Source of the DNA: Glacieibacterium frigidum
GTDB lineage: Bacteria; Pseudomonadota; Alphaproteobacteria; Sphingomonadales; Sphingomonadaceae
Assembly: GCF_007097155.1 (NCBI RefSeq)
Contig: NZ_VJWA01000001.1
Location: 777,501 to 841,500, forward strand
Reading direction: 5' to 3'
DNA length: 64,000 bases
Shown here: positions 1 through 11,115 of the stretch, piece after piece
Numbering within the stretch: position 1 is the first letter of the stretch
How the letters are laid out: the number at the start of each line of letters is the position of its first letter
Notes under the pieces: model-generated
Told to the model about the DNA's origin: nothing
Databases searched by the model: none
The model's input: the letters and a program-made list of their open reading frames with translations, nothing else
Position numbers and translations under genes: made by a program

Positions 1-1885
<1,885 letters not shown>

Positions 1886-1961
1886 ATCCCACCATCATCG
1901 ACAGCACTGAGCGAGAGCTTAGCATTCGATTTTCTAATTCCTGTCTGTCCGCCGGCTTCAT

Positions 1962-2079
1962 AGCTTGGTGGTCATAGCGTCTGTGCCCCACCCGATCCCA
2001 TCCCGAACTCGGCCGTGAAACCAGACTGCGCCGATGGTACTATCGCTCAAGCGATGGAAGAGTAGGACGCCGCCAGGCT
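1962..2079 (+). rRNA. 5S ribosomal RNA
   Basis: A 118-nt segment about 80 nt after the 23S end has the 5S core CCCGATCCCATCCCGAACTC and matching ends (AGCTTGG pairing with CCAGGCT). It is the standard third rRNA of the operon. The ends are inferred from the terminal stem and may be off by 1-2 nt. Confidence 0.93.
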
Positions 2080-2128
2080 TTGTAGCCGGCAGACAGGCTG
2101 AACCCATTCATAATGTTATACCCCTTGT

Positions 2129-2205
<77 letters not shown>

Positions 2206-2223
2206 CTGACACATAATACTCAA

Positions 2224-2251
2224 CCCCCGCCGGATATCCGGCGGGGGTTTT
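2224..2251 (+). terminator. Rho-independent terminator of the rRNA operon
   Basis: A perfect 10-bp GC-rich stem (CCCCCGCCGG / CCGGCGGGGG) with a 4-nt ATAT loop is followed directly by TTTT. It lies 19 nt after the tRNA and closes the rrn transcript. Confidence 0.92.
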
Positions 2252-2410
2252 GTGCGTCTGGCGTCGTGGGGGCGCGTCGATGCTCCCCGAGCGGCGTGTG
2301 GTCTCTACGCTGCCTCATTGCCCTCGGCGTGCAAGTTGGGCTGGCCCGACCCGAGCTCGGGATCGTCGGTCTCGGCGTTCTCGAAATGGGTCGCGAGCGG
2401 GCTGGCCGGC

Positions 2411-2430
2411 CGCCGGCTTATGAGCCGGCG
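2411..2430. repeat. Isolated perfect hairpin (8-bp stem)
   Basis: CGCCGGCT-TATG-AGCCGGCG is a perfect 8-bp dyad in a stretch with no convincing gene. It is not followed by a T run, so it is not a clear terminator. It could be a fossil repeat or simply GC-rich sequence. Confidence 0.4.
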
Positions 2431-2553
2431 TCTCGCCAGCCGTCCTACTGGGCGATCGCCATAATCGGCGGACCGGCTGAACCGTTGGAGAAACAAGCGG
2501 GCATCCATCGTGCTGGCGGTCCGTTGGACAGGCCAACCCGACAGGAACGGCCG

Positions 2554-2787
2554 ATGCCAGACTTTGAAGCCCAGGCGCGCGTGACCACATCGTCAGCAAA
2601 GGAACTTGCCGAAGCCGGCGAGAGCCCGCCGTTCGAGGACCGCAAGCCCGCCCCGATGGCCCACCCGACCGCCGGACGTGCGGAAGTCGCCGTCCAGGAA
2701 AGCTCAGGGATCGCCGCGGCTGAGGCCGGCGGTACGCTCAAGGTCGATAACGGAGCGCCGGCGGCCGAGAGCGCCGGCTCTGGCTGA
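2554..2787 (+). CDS. Possible small hypothetical protein (77 aa)
   Basis: An ATG with an AGGAA ribosome-binding sequence about 7 nt upstream opens a 77-codon frame rich in Ala, Glu, Pro and Gly, with no hydrophobic segment and no motif I recognise. It sits in the otherwise empty stretch between the rRNA terminator and the SnoaL-like gene. Composition alone could produce such a frame at this GC content. The rest of 2252-2840 holds nothing I can support except the hairpin at 2411-2430. Confidence 0.25.
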   Translation: MPDFEAQARVTTSSAKELAEAGESPPFEDRKPAPMAHPTAGRAEVAVQESSGIAAAEAGGTLKVDNGAPAAESAGSG

Positions 2788-2843
2788 GACACCCGGCTGA
2801 CCTCACGTCCCGTTGGGTAATTCAAAATCTTCAGGAGTAAATG

Positions 2844-3269
2844 ATGACCAAGGAAGCCAATCTTGCCGCCACAGAGCGGTGGGGCGCCGAAGTCGCCAGC
2901 GCCGGTCGCTACGACGTCCTGGACGAGATCCTGGCGCCCAGTTTTGTCGACCACGATCCGGCCCCCGATCAGACACCGGACATCGAGGGCCTGAAGGGCT
3001 TTTTCCGAACGATGCGCATGGCGTTTCCGGACCTGAAGGCCGAGCCGGTCGAAATCACCGCGAGCGACGACCATGTCGCGATGCGCTATACGATCAGCGG
3101 CACGCACCAGGGCAAGTTCCAAGGCGTCGCCCCGACGGGCAGAAGCTTCAAGGTCGCCGCGCTGCAGCTGGCGCGCTTCGAGAACGGCCAGTGTGTCGAA
3201 CGCTGGGGGTCGACCGACGAGCTTGGCATGCTGAAGCAGCTCGGCATCCTCGCCGATGTTGCTGGTTAG
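2844..3269 (+). CDS. SnoaL-like / ester cyclase-family protein
   Basis: A 141-aa single-domain protein of the NTF2-like SnoaL (polyketide-cyclase-like, SnoaL_2) fold. It has the family order of an N-terminal helix pair, then the segment with DHDPAPDQTPDIEG and GLKGFFRTMRMAFPDL, a central VEITASDDHVAMRY strand, and a C-terminal strand ending in ERWGSTDELGMLKQLG. These proteins are stand-alone alpha+beta cones. Many in bacterial genomes have no known substrate, and this one has no informative neighbour. Of two adjacent ATGs, the second (2844) has better spacing (6 nt) from the AGGAG at 2833. Function is inferred at fold level only. Confidence 0.85.
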   Translation: MTKEANLAATERWGAEVASAGRYDVLDEILAPSFVDHDPAPDQTPDIEGLKGFFRTMRMAFPDLKAEPVEITASDDHVAMRYTISGTHQGKFQGVAPTGRSFKVAALQLARFENGQCVERWGSTDELGMLKQLGILADVAG

Positions 3270-3540
3270 CGTCAGGCATCACGGATGGCGCAGGACGCCC
3301 GCCATGTCGTACCTCGGCGAGGCCCAGCAGCCGCTCACAAGTGGTGAGATGCGGGCTCTGGCGGGGCGGCGTAAACGCGCCGGTTGAGGCGATGTGTGGT
3401 GGGCACGGACGGGGCGAGCCTCTGCGCCCTGTTCGCCGAGACCGCGGCGTGAGACGCTGCGGGCGTCACCTCGATGCACTAGACGCGATCATTACGACGA
3501 CAACCGTCGAGGCCTTAGCGTCATTGCTGGCCGCGAACCG
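3270..3540. other. Intergenic stretch with no recognised feature
   Basis: Convergent gap between the SnoaL-like gene and the membrane protein gene. Frames here are shadows; no terminator with a T tract and no RNA gene was recognised. Confidence 0.5.
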
Positions 3541-4194
3541 CTAGCGCCTGTTGCGCTGCGCCAGCTTCAGCGTCGCAGCCGCGAGGCCGACTGCGGCGAT
3601 GTAGCAAGGCACGATCATCACACCGTACGCCGCCCAGTAGAGTGCCGGGCCCTCGAGCCCCGCGTGGGTCCACATCACCGCGAGCAGCGTCGTGGGGTTG
3701 GGGTGGCCTGCGATGACGAGAAGGTTGCTGCCGACGATCACCAGCTTGAGGACGAGCAAGGTCATCGCCGCGGTGACGAGGCGCAGCGGCCGTCGCTGGC
3801 GGGCGTGGTCGTTCAGGGGCGAGACGTAGAAGATGTCGAGGACGTGCCGCCACCAATGGCTCAGCGCCGTGCGGGGCACCCGGTGCGCCTGGACGATCCC
3901 GACCGCGAATGCGACGACGAGCGGCAGCAGCAGCGCGATATTGGCGACCACCAGAAAGCCGATCCGAATATTGTCGGCGCCATGTGCGGCAGCGGGGTTC
4001 AGCTCGACGGCATTACCGCTCCTGAGCCCGATCAGGGTCGTTGCGAAATCCGCAGCAGTCAAGGCAATGTACGAGGCGACAAGCAACAATATCGCCATGA
4101 TCGCGAACAGATTATCGCCGGATAAATTTCGACTATATGATTGATCACGCACTAGAAATGCCGATTTTACTGTTGCAGTAAACAGGCGTTTCAA
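3541..4194 (-). CDS. Multi-pass membrane protein, DUF5658-like
   Basis: A hydrophobic protein with about five membrane segments. The stretch ADFATTLIGLRSGNAVELNP in the first third resembles the D-x-x-T-T...G...ELNP signature of small DUF5658-type membrane proteins, which have no known function. The start is uncertain: the longest frame begins with TTG at 4194, a GTG lies at 4152, and an internal ATG at 4098 would still keep the first membrane segment. It is divergent from the DUF1294 gene, with a very short intergenic region. Confidence 0.6.
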   Translation of the reverse strand: MKRLFTATVKSAFLVRDQSYSRNLSGDNLFAIMAILLLVASYIALTAADFATTLIGLRSGNAVELNPAAAHGADNIRIGFLVVANIALLLPLVVAFAVGIVQAHRVPRTALSHWWRHVLDIFYVSPLNDHARQRRPLRLVTAAMTLLVLKLVIVGSNLLVIAGHPNPTTLLAVMWTHAGLEGPALYWAAYGVMIVPCYIAAVGLAAATLKLAQRNRR

Positions 4195-4231
4195 ATAGAT
4201 ACTGCCGATGCGTGCGTTGGAGTAGCGAAGA

Positions 4232-4564
4232 GTGATCTACGTCGGCTATTTTATCATGGTGAATGCCACGGCGTATTTCCTTTTCTGCGACGATAAGGCA
4301 CGCGCCGCGACGCGCCGGTATCGCGTCAGCGAGTTCCGCCTGCTGCTTGTCGCGGCGTGCGGCGGCGGCCCGGGGGCGATCATGGCGCAGCGCGTTATCC
4401 GGCATAAGACGCGCAAGCAGCCGTTTGCCGACATGCTGATGCTGATCGTCGGCATCCAGATCGGCGCGGTGATCGGGCTCGGCCTGCTGTATATGGCGCT
4501 GCATGCTGATCACACCGCGACGGTCGCGTACACGCTGGCCCCGCCCAGGATCGCAACGGCGTAG
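4232..4564 (+). CDS. DUF1294 family membrane protein
   Basis: A 110-aa protein with the DUF1294 pattern: a hydrophobic N terminus, then FCDDKARAATRRYRVSE, a small-residue hydrophobic segment with CGGGPGA, and the RHKTRKQPF motif followed by a last membrane helix. These proteins (sometimes fused to cold-shock domains) have no assigned role. The start is GTG at 4232 with GGAG at about 4219-4222. Its last 55 nt overlap the 3' end of cpaA on the opposite strand. Confidence 0.82.
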   Translation: MIYVGYFIMVNATAYFLFCDDKARAATRRYRVSEFRLLLVAACGGGPGAIMAQRVIRHKTRKQPFADMLMLIVGIQIGAVIGLGLLYMALHADHTATVAYTLAPPRIATA

Positions 4565-4977
4565 GGCAGCGGTCCGCCCGCCTGCAGCGCCGGATAACGC
4601 ATCTCGGGCGTCGCAAACCGGCGCGCCGCAAGCACGACGACGGCAAGCACCGCGCCGCTCAGCGTCGTCCCCCCGATCAGCCACGGCAGGCCGTCGAACC
4701 CCGTCCACAGCGCGCACGCCGCGAGCAGCTTGACGTCGCCGCCGCCCAGCCAGCCGCGCGCAAACAGCGCAACCCCGACCGCGAACATCAGCAGGCCGGC
4801 AGCGACATGCTGCCACCACGACGGCAGCGGCCATTCGGCGATCGCGAAGCCCGCGAACAGCGCGGCGATGACGATCGACCAAGCGTCGGGAATCTCGAAC
4901 TTCCGCACGTCGGCGATCGCCGCGCCGCCGACGCAGGCGAGCGCCGCTGCCGCGAGGACGAGACCCAGGCCAGTCAT
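4510..4977 (-). CDS. cpaA: Prepilin peptidase CpaA/TadV
   Basis: A 155-aa polytopic aspartic protease (A24 family, short TadV/CpaA form) that would cleave the Flp prepilin and TadE-type pseudopilins at the inner membrane. The two expected catalytic aspartates are visible: one near residue 23 in ADVRKFEIPD, the other in the GGGDVK motif near residue 80. It is the last gene of the minus-strand tad operon; its ATG overlaps the tadC stop by 4 nt (ATGA), which fixes the start and suggests translational coupling. Confidence 0.93.
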   Translation of the reverse strand: MTGLGLVLAAAALACVGGAAIADVRKFEIPDAWSIVIAALFAGFAIAEWPLPSWWQHVAAGLLMFAVGVALFARGWLGGGDVKLLAACALWTGFDGLPWLIGGTTLSGAVLAVVVLAARRFATPEMRYPALQAGGPLPYAVAILGGASVYATVAV

Positions 4978-5930
4978 CGGCCCGCCGCCGCCATGCTGGG
5001 CAGCATGTCCCGCTTGATCATGATCGCACCCGGCAGGATCAGCACGGCGATCATCGTCGGCAGCATGAAGGCGACGAGCGGGATTGAGATCAGCACCGGC
5101 AGACGGTGCGCCTTCTCCTCGGCGCGCATCTTGCGGCTCTCGCGCATCTCGATGGCGTAGCATTTGAGCGCCTGCCCGATGCTCGACCCCAGCCGGTCCG
5201 ACTGGATGACCAGCGTCACGAAAGAGCCGATCTCGGGCACGCCGGTGCGGCGAACGAGCCCACGCAGCGCGTCGGCACGGCTGCGCCCGGCGCGGAGTTC
5301 GAGGGCGACGAGTGCGAACTGCGCCGCGAGCAGCGGGTGCGAGCGGCGCACTTCCTGCCCGACTCGGGTGAAGCAAGCGTCGATGCCCAGCCCCGCCTCG
5401 ACACAGACCAGCATGAGGTCGAGCGTGTCGGGAAAGCCGTTGAGGATCGCCTTGGCGCGGCTCTTGACGCGGTTGCCGACGTAGATGCCGGGCGCGTAAA
5501 GGCCCGCGACCGCCAGCCCGCCGATCACCAGGTATAGCTTGAGCGGCTGGACCTTCGCATCGGTCAGCATCCACGCCGCGCCGAGGATCGGCAGCAGCAG
5601 CGTCAGCCCGACGCGCGCCAGCATATAGACGCGCGGCGCATGCGGCTGGAGGAACCCGGCTTGGACGAGCTGCTCGGCCATCGGCCCGCTCTTGGCGTCG
5701 GTCAGCGTGACGCCGCGCGCCTCCACGGCGTGCACGACCCGCGACCAGAACGAGCGCGTCGCATCGACCCGCAGGCTGGTGCGCGGCGTCGGGGGTGCGG
5801 CGACGGTGCCCGCGAGCCGGTGCCGCAGGTCGACGCGCTGCGCGAACAGCGGCGCAAGCGCCATGAACGTCAGGCAGCCGGTCGTGAAGACCAGCGCGAG
5901 CACGAGCAACTGGCCGGCCAGACCCGTCAT
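4974..5930 (-). CDS. tadC: Tad pilus inner-membrane platform protein TadC
   Basis: A 318-aa type II secretion system F-domain protein. It has N-terminal membrane helices, the cytoplasmic F domain with the LDLMLVCVEAGLGIDACF and MRESRKMRAEEKA segments, and a C-terminal membrane pair. With TadB it forms the platform on which the CpaF ATPase drives Flp pilus assembly. ATGA overlaps with tadB upstream and cpaA downstream set both ends. Confidence 0.94.
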   Translation of the reverse strand: MTGLAGQLLVLALVFTTGCLTFMALAPLFAQRVDLRHRLAGTVAAPPTPRTSLRVDATRSFWSRVVHAVEARGVTLTDAKSGPMAEQLVQAGFLQPHAPRVYMLARVGLTLLLPILGAAWMLTDAKVQPLKLYLVIGGLAVAGLYAPGIYVGNRVKSRAKAILNGFPDTLDLMLVCVEAGLGIDACFTRVGQEVRRSHPLLAAQFALVALELRAGRSRADALRGLVRRTGVPEIGSFVTLVIQSDRLGSSIGQALKCYAIEMRESRKMRAEEKAHRLPVLISIPLVAFMLPTMIAVLILPGAIMIKRDMLPSMAAAGR

Positions 5931-6928
5931 ACCTTGAGGTCCACCAGCTTGCGGATGGTCAGGACGCCGAGCAGGTACAGCGTCAGGATGCCGCCGACCC
6001 CGGGCAGGAACCAGGGGTCCCCCGAGACGTCGAGATAGAATGCGGGGCTCGTCGAGAAGACGATCGAGAAGGTGAAGAGCGGCAGGATCGACAGCATCGT
6101 GCCGGTCATCTTGCCCTCGCTGGCGAGCGCCTTGACCTTCATCACCATGCTCATGCGCTCGCGGATGACCTTGGTCAGCCCTTCCAGGATCTCGGCCAGG
6201 TTGCCGCCGGTCTCGCTCTGGATAGCGACGCAGACGGTGAACATCTGGACGTCCTGGCTGCCGATGCGGTCGCTGAGGTTGGTCAGTGCCTCGCGCAGGT
6301 CCAGCCCGTAATTGACCTCGTCGATGACGATGCCGAATTCGGAGCCGCACGGGTCGGCGATCTCGGTGGTCAGCAGGTCGAGCGCGGCGCTGACCGGATG
6401 GCCTGCGCGCAGGCCGCGCACGAAGATGTCGAGCGCCACCGGGAACTGCTTGTCGAACGCCTTGATGCGCTTGGCGGCCTTCATGTTGATGACGAAGACC
6501 GGGACGCCGAAGCCCAGGCCGGCGGCGAACACCACGAGCAGCAGCATCGCGGACAGCGAGTTGAAGCGGCCGCTGAGCTCGGCGACGAGCGGAAACAGGA
6601 TGCCGATCGCGAGCGTCGCGCCGGCCATGTACATCAGCATTCGTGTCGCGCCGATGCGCAGGCCCGCCTGGCGCAGCTTGGGCTCGAGCCAGTGAACCAG
6701 CGGCGCGATCAGCGCATGGCCGGCCTCGGCGCGGCGGTCGGGGCGCAGCAGCTGGAGCACCTCGCCACGCGACTTGCCCGCCGCAATCAGGCCGAGGCGG
6801 CGATTGACATGGCGGGTCTGGCGGCGCGCCGCGAGCGCGTTCATCGCGAAGTCGGCGAATAGCAGCACCGCGCCGAACACCAGGACGTAGAAGACCAGCA
6901 TCGGCAGGCTGGGGAGGGCGGCGTCCAT
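5927..6928 (-). CDS. tadB: Tad pilus inner-membrane platform protein TadB
   Basis: A 333-aa T2SS F-domain protein, paralogous to TadC, with membrane segments near residues 10-30, 105-150 and the C terminus. The F domain carries FPVALDIFVRGLRAGHP and IQSETGGNLAEILEGL, then RERMSMVMKVKALASEGKM, a typical TadB tail. Its start codon overlaps the cpaF stop by one base (TGATG) and its stop overlaps tadC by four. Confidence 0.94.
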   Translation of the reverse strand: MDAALPSLPMLVFYVLVFGAVLLFADFAMNALAARRQTRHVNRRLGLIAAGKSRGEVLQLLRPDRRAEAGHALIAPLVHWLEPKLRQAGLRIGATRMLMYMAGATLAIGILFPLVAELSGRFNSLSAMLLLVVFAAGLGFGVPVFVINMKAAKRIKAFDKQFPVALDIFVRGLRAGHPVSAALDLLTTEIADPCGSEFGIVIDEVNYGLDLREALTNLSDRIGSQDVQMFTVCVAIQSETGGNLAEILEGLTKVIRERMSMVMKVKALASEGKMTGTMLSILPLFTFSIVFSTSPAFYLDVSGDPWFLPGVGGILTLYLLGVLTIRKLVDLKV

Positions 6929-8307
6929 CAGGCCGACAGCTTGTTCGACGGGTCGAACAGGCTCGCGGGCAGATGGATGCCGCGCGCCGTCAGCACCTCG
7001 GTGAACTTCGGCCGGATACCCGTCGCCTCGAAGTGCCCGAGCACCTTGCCGTTCTCGCCGACGCCGGTGCGCTTGTAGCGGAAGATCTCTTGCATCAGCA
7101 CGGTCTCCCCCTCCATGCCGGTGACCTCGCTGATCGACATGACGCGGCGCGAGCCATCGCTGAGGCGCGACAGCTGGAGCACGACATGGATCGCCGCGGC
7201 GATCTGCGCGCGCGCCGATTTCGGGCTGATGTCGATCCCCGACATGCCGATCATCTGCTCGATGCGGCTCAGCGCGTCGCGCGGCGTGTTGGCGTGGACG
7301 GTGGTCATTGAGCCGTCGTGGCCGGTGTTCATCGCCTGCAGCATGTCGAACGCCTCGCCCGAGCGGATTTCGCCCAGCACGATGCGGTCGGGCCGCATCC
7401 GCAGCGCGTTCTTGACCAGCTCGCGCTGGCTGATCTCGCCGCGCCCCTCGATGTTCGCGGGCCGCGTCTCCAGCCGCACGACGTGACGCTGCTGCAGCTG
7501 CAGCTCCGCGGAGTCCTCGATGGTCAGGATCCGCTCGGTATTGTCGATCGCCGCCGACAGGGCGTTGAGCATCGTCGTCTTGCCCGACCCGGTGCCGCCC
7601 GAGATGATGACGTTGCGCCGCGCCGCGACGACGCCGAGCAGCACCTCGGCGGCTTCCTGCGGCAGCGCGCCGTAACCGACCAGCTTCGACATATCGATCG
7701 GCGTCTTCGAGAATTTCCGGATCGACAGGGCAGGGCCGTCGATCGCCAACGGCCCGATGATGGCGTTCAGGCGACTGCCGTCGGCGAGCCGCGCGTCGAC
7801 CATCGGCGAGCTCTCGTCGACCCGGCGACCGACCGCGCCGACGATCTTCTGGATGATGCGCAACAAATGGCGATCGTCCTTGAAGCGCGTCTTGACCTCC
7901 TCGATCTTGCCCTTGCGCTCGACGAACACCGTCGATGCGCCGTTGACCATGATGTCGGTGATCGTCGGGTCCTTGAGCAGTGGCTCGAGCGGCCCCAGGC
8001 CCAGGAGTTCGTCGAGGATGTCCTCGACCAGTTCGCCGCGCTCGGCGAGGTTGAGCGCGTGGTTCTGCTCGACCAGCATGTCCTGGACGATGCCCGCGAC
8101 CTCGACCGAGATCTGCTCGCGGCTCATCGTGTCGAGCGCCGACAGGTTGATCCGCTCGATCAGGCGCTGGTGCAGGTCCACCTTCAGGTCGGTGCGCCGC
8201 TCGCCGCGTGTCGGCAGGACCGCAATGGTCGCGCTCGGCGCGGCGCCGGGCGGCGGGACGGCCGGTGAAGTCGTAGCCTCGACCGATTTGCGCGCCGGCC
8301 AGATCAT
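6928..8307 (-). CDS. cpaF: Tad pilus assembly ATPase CpaF/TadA
   Basis: A 459-aa type II/IV secretion ATPase, a hexameric cytoplasmic motor for Flp pilus extension. Visible motifs: Walker [10 protein letters not shown] near residue 237, an Asp/Glu-box segment [12 protein letters not shown], Walker B-like RIVLGEIR near residue 311, and the His box [14 protein letters not shown]. The N-terminal domain and length match CpaF. It starts with ATG overlapping the cpaE stop by 4 nt. Confidence 0.96.
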   Translation of the reverse strand: MIWPARKSVEATTSPAVPPPGAAPSATIAVLPTRGERRTDLKVDLHQRLIERINLSALDTMSREQISVEVAGIVQDMLVEQNHALNLAERGELVEDILDELLGLGPLEPLLKDPTITDIMVNGASTVFVERKGKIEEVKTRFKDDRHLLRIIQKIVGAVGRRVDESSPMVDARLADGSRLNAIIGPLAIDGPALSIRKFSKTPIDMSKLVGYGALPQEAAEVLLGVVAARRNVIISGGTGSGKTTMLNALSAAIDNTERILTIEDSAELQLQQRHVVRLETRPANIEGRGEISQRELVKNALRMRPDRIVLGEIRSGEAFDMLQAMNTGHDGSMTTVHANTPRDALSRIEQMIGMSGIDISPKSARAQIAAAIHVVLQLSRLSDGSRRVMSISEVTGMEGETVLMQEIFRYKRTGVGENGKVLGHFEATGIRPKFTEVLTARGIHLPASLFDPSNKLSA

Positions 8308-9464
8308 GTTGCGAGTACCTGTGTCAGCCCGGCGATGAGCTTGTTGAGATCGGTCTCGACGACCGACTTGCCGCGGATCTGGCCGATGGTGCGACCCTGA
8401 TCGACCGCGCTGTTCATCGTCGGCGCGTCGTCGGCAATGGTGAAATCGACCTTACGCCGCAGCACGCGCTCGCTGTCGGCCATGTCGATGGTGCGGAACA
8501 GCCTCTTGGGCACCCGGTTCAGGACGATGCGCAGCGGCGCCGCGATATGGTTGGCCTCGATCAGGTCGAGCTGCCGCCGCGCCTGCCGCAGGCCGGGGAC
8601 GCTCAGATTGCTGACCATCAGCACGAGGTCCGAATGGGTCAGCGCCGCCAGCGACCAGGGCGTCCACGCCGCGGGCAGATCGACGAGCACGACTTCGAAG
8701 GTGGCCGCGGCGAGGGTCAGCACCTGCGCGACGAACGCCGGGGTCAGGGCCTCCAGTGGTGCAATGTCGGTCGGCGCGGCGACGATCTGCAGCCCGGAGG
8801 CATGGCGCGCGGCAATCGTCGACAGCAGGATCTGGTCGAGCCGGCCCTGTGCCTCGACCAGGTCGAGCAGGCCGAGCGGCGGGTGCATGTCGAGGTACAG
8901 GGCGACCGCGCCGAACTGGACGTCGAAGTCGATCAGGCAGGTCGATTGCTGCGCCGCCCACAGGCAGCCGGTCTGGCACGCGAGCGCGGTCGCGCCCGCG
9001 CCGCCGACGGCGCGTACGAAGCTGATGACGCGTCCCTTGGCGGCGGTCTCGGGCCGGCTGGCGATGACCTTGCGCGCCGTAGTCAGCGCCTCGTCGAGAT
9101 CGGCAGGGTCGAGCGGCAGGGCAACCACGTCGACGGCGCCAGCGCGCATCAGGGTGCGGGTCGCGGCGGCATCGAGCGCACGCGTCGCGGCGATCACCGG
9201 GCGCGGCTGCTCGGCGAGGATGCGCACGAATTGGTCGAGCTGTCCCGGCCGGTCGAGCATGACCTCGACGACCAGTACATCGGCCTGGCGCAGGAAGGGC
9301 AGGGTCGGAACGAGGTCCTCGAGCGCCGCGAAATGCAGATGGACCGTCGCCGACGCCAGATCGGGCGGAACCGCCCCGGCGTTGCCCGGATCGACGACAA
9401 GGGCGACGCGCAGCGCCCGGAGCCGCTGCGTGGATGCAGTCGCCACGGGGGCGAGCGCGCTCAC
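8304..9464 (-). CDS. cpaE: Tad pilus localisation ATPase CpaE/TadZ
   Basis: A 386-aa protein with a receiver-like N-terminal domain and a MinD/ParA-type ATPase domain; it positions the pilus machine at the pole in relatives. The P loop near residue 150 is GGAGATALA, which lacks the signature lysine, as is common in CpaE. The A' aspartates follow in IDFDVQFG. I prefer GTG at 9464 because it makes a GTGA overlap with the upstream stop, like the other junctions in this operon, and has GGGAG about 12 nt upstream. An in-frame GTG at 9482 is possible. Confidence 0.92.
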   Translation of the reverse strand: MSALAPVATASTQRLRALRVALVVDPGNAGAVPPDLASATVHLHFAALEDLVPTLPFLRQADVLVVEVMLDRPGQLDQFVRILAEQPRPVIAATRALDAAATRTLMRAGAVDVVALPLDPADLDEALTTARKVIASRPETAAKGRVISFVRAVGGAGATALACQTGCLWAAQQSTCLIDFDVQFGAVALYLDMHPPLGLLDLVEAQGRLDQILLSTIAARHASGLQIVAAPTDIAPLEALTPAFVAQVLTLAAATFEVVLVDLPAAWTPWSLAALTHSDLVLMVSNLSVPGLRQARRQLDLIEANHIAAPLRIVLNRVPKRLFRTIDMADSERVLRRKVDFTIADDAPTMNSAVDQGRTIGQIRGKSVVETDLNKLIAGLTQVLAT

Positions 9465-9718
9465 TTCGGCGTACGCTCCCACATGATGCGCGGCTCGATC
9501 GTCGTGTTCTTGAGCGGCTTGACTCGCTCGGTTAGCATCCGGCGCACGTTGTTGACTGCCATCACCCCATCCGCCCCCTCGACCGCCGGCCCGCGCGGCG
9601 GCGGCGGCACGATCATCGCCGCGAAATTGTCGCGCGTCGCCGAACCGAACTGCGGCCCGGCATTGACGCCGGCGGGCGGCGTCGAGAGGAAGCTGGCAGC
9701 GGCGAGCAGCAGGATCAT
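9461..9718 (-). CDS. Short CpaD-like pilus assembly protein
   Basis: An 85-aa protein with a short hydrophobic N terminus. It occupies exactly the cpaD slot between cpaC and cpaE. The segment GSATRDNFAAMIVPPPPRGP is reminiscent of the CpaD C-terminal motif (G-C-A-T-x-x-N-L-A-A-M), but the conserved Cys is Ser and the rest of a roughly 200-aa CpaD is missing. I infer a minimal or reduced CpaD; it could be an unrelated small periplasmic protein. The start overlaps the cpaC stop by 4 nt. Confidence 0.6.
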   Translation of the reverse strand: MILLLAAASFLSTPPAGVNAGPQFGSATRDNFAAMIVPPPPRGPAVEGADGVMAVNNVRRMLTERVKPLKNTTIEPRIMWERTPK

Positions 9719-11115
9719 GGCTTTTTCGTCCCCTGTGGTGCCTGGCGCGCGCCGAGCAGCAGCTGTTCGGCCTCGCCGGGTGCGCGGACCCGGTCGGTCG
9801 GCATCGACAGCGCCGCGGGCGCGACCGGACGCACGATGTGCGGCGTCACGGTGATGACCAGCTCGGTCTCGTTGCGGTTGAACCGCGTCGAGCGGAACAG
9901 CGCGCCGATGATCGGGATGCTGCCGAGGAGCGGCACCTGACGCACCGAATTGGCGAAGTCGGCACCGACCAGTCCGGCGATCGCGAAGCTTTCGCCGTCG
10001 CGCATCTCGAGCGTCGTTCGCGCACGCCGCGTCCGCAGCCCCGGGATGATGATCGTGTTGAGGCGGATCGAGGCATTAGGATCGATCGAGCTGACCTCGG
10101 GCGCAACGACTAGGCTGATCATGCCGTTGGCGAGCACGGTCGGCGTGAACGCCAGGCTGACGCCGAACTCCTTGAATTCGATGGTGATCGTCGGCGTGCC
10201 ACCTTGCCCGACCGACGACGCGACCGGGATAGGAAACTCGCCGCCGGCCAGGAACGACGCCGTCTCGCCCGACAGGGCGATCAGGTTGGGTTGCGCCAGC
10301 GTGTTGACCAGCCCCTTCTCCTCGAGGGCGTCGAGCGCGAGGTTGATATTGAGCCCGCCGAGCCCGAAGCTGCCGAAAATGGTCGCGAATGCGTCGGTCG
10401 GCCGTGTGACGACGCGGTCCCCGGTAAACAGGTCGTCACCCGACCCGGCCTGGAAGTTTCCGGTTCTGGACGCGGTAAGCGAGCGAAAACCCAGCTCCTT
10501 GACAGTGCTGCGCTGCATTTCCGAGAAGCGCACCTCGAGCAGGACCTGCTGCGGCGAGCCGAGCGACATGAAGTTGACGACCTTGCCCGGTGCGTAGGTC
10601 TCGGCGATGCGCGCCGCGCGCTCGGCGACGACGGCGTTCGAAACCTGGCCGTCGATGACCACCGAATCGCCCGCGCCGCGCACACCGATCGGCTCGCCGG
10701 GCAGCAGCGCAGCGAGCTGGCTGCGCAGCCCGCTGACGTCGGCCCCGACGATCAGGTCGATCACTGCGACCAGCTGCCCGGCCTTGTCGTAGACGGTCAG
10801 GTTAGTCGCGCCGGGCTTCTTGCCGAGGACGTACAGCGTCTCGGCATTCATCGGCAGCACGTCGGCGACCTCCTGGTTGCCGACCAGCACCTTCGAGAAG
10901 CGGCGCGCGATGTGGATGAGCTGGCTCTTGCCCTGCGCGACCGTGACCGCCTCGCCGCTGCGCGCCACGATCGGTGCGGTTTGCGGACGCGCCGGCGCAG
11001 GGATCGCAGCCAGCAGAATGGCGGCGGCAGCCAGCGCAAGCCCCCCGGTCTCGCGCTGGCGCCGCGCAGTGTGAAGCGTCCGACACCGGGTCGATTTCAA
11101 TGTTGCCGGCATCAT
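9715..11115 (-). CDS. cpaC: Outer-membrane secretin CpaC/RcpA
   Basis: A 466-aa type II/III-secretion-type secretin forming the outer-membrane pore of the Flp pilus. It has an N-terminal signal segment (LALAAAAILLAAIPAPARPQ), an N0-like domain with the typical RRFSKVLVGNQEVADVLP and KPGATNLTVYD, a BON-like part, and the C-terminal secretin domain with ALEEKGLVNTLAQPNLIALS and VPLLGSIPIIGALFRS. Two adjacent ATGs are at 11115 and 11112; the first gives an ATGA overlap with cpaB. Confidence 0.95.
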   Translation of the reverse strand: MMPATLKSTRCRTLHTARRQRETGGLALAAAAILLAAIPAPARPQTAPIVARSGEAVTVAQGKSQLIHIARRFSKVLVGNQEVADVLPMNAETLYVLGKKPGATNLTVYDKAGQLVAVIDLIVGADVSGLRSQLAALLPGEPIGVRGAGDSVVIDGQVSNAVVAERAARIAETYAPGKVVNFMSLGSPQQVLLEVRFSEMQRSTVKELGFRSLTASRTGNFQAGSGDDLFTGDRVVTRPTDAFATIFGSFGLGGLNINLALDALEEKGLVNTLAQPNLIALSGETASFLAGGEFPIPVASSVGQGGTPTITIEFKEFGVSLAFTPTVLANGMISLVVAPEVSSIDPNASIRLNTIIIPGLRTRRARTTLEMRDGESFAIAGLVGADFANSVRQVPLLGSIPIIGALFRSTRFNRNETELVITVTPHIVRPVAPAALSMPTDRVRAPGEAEQLLLGARQAPQGTKKP

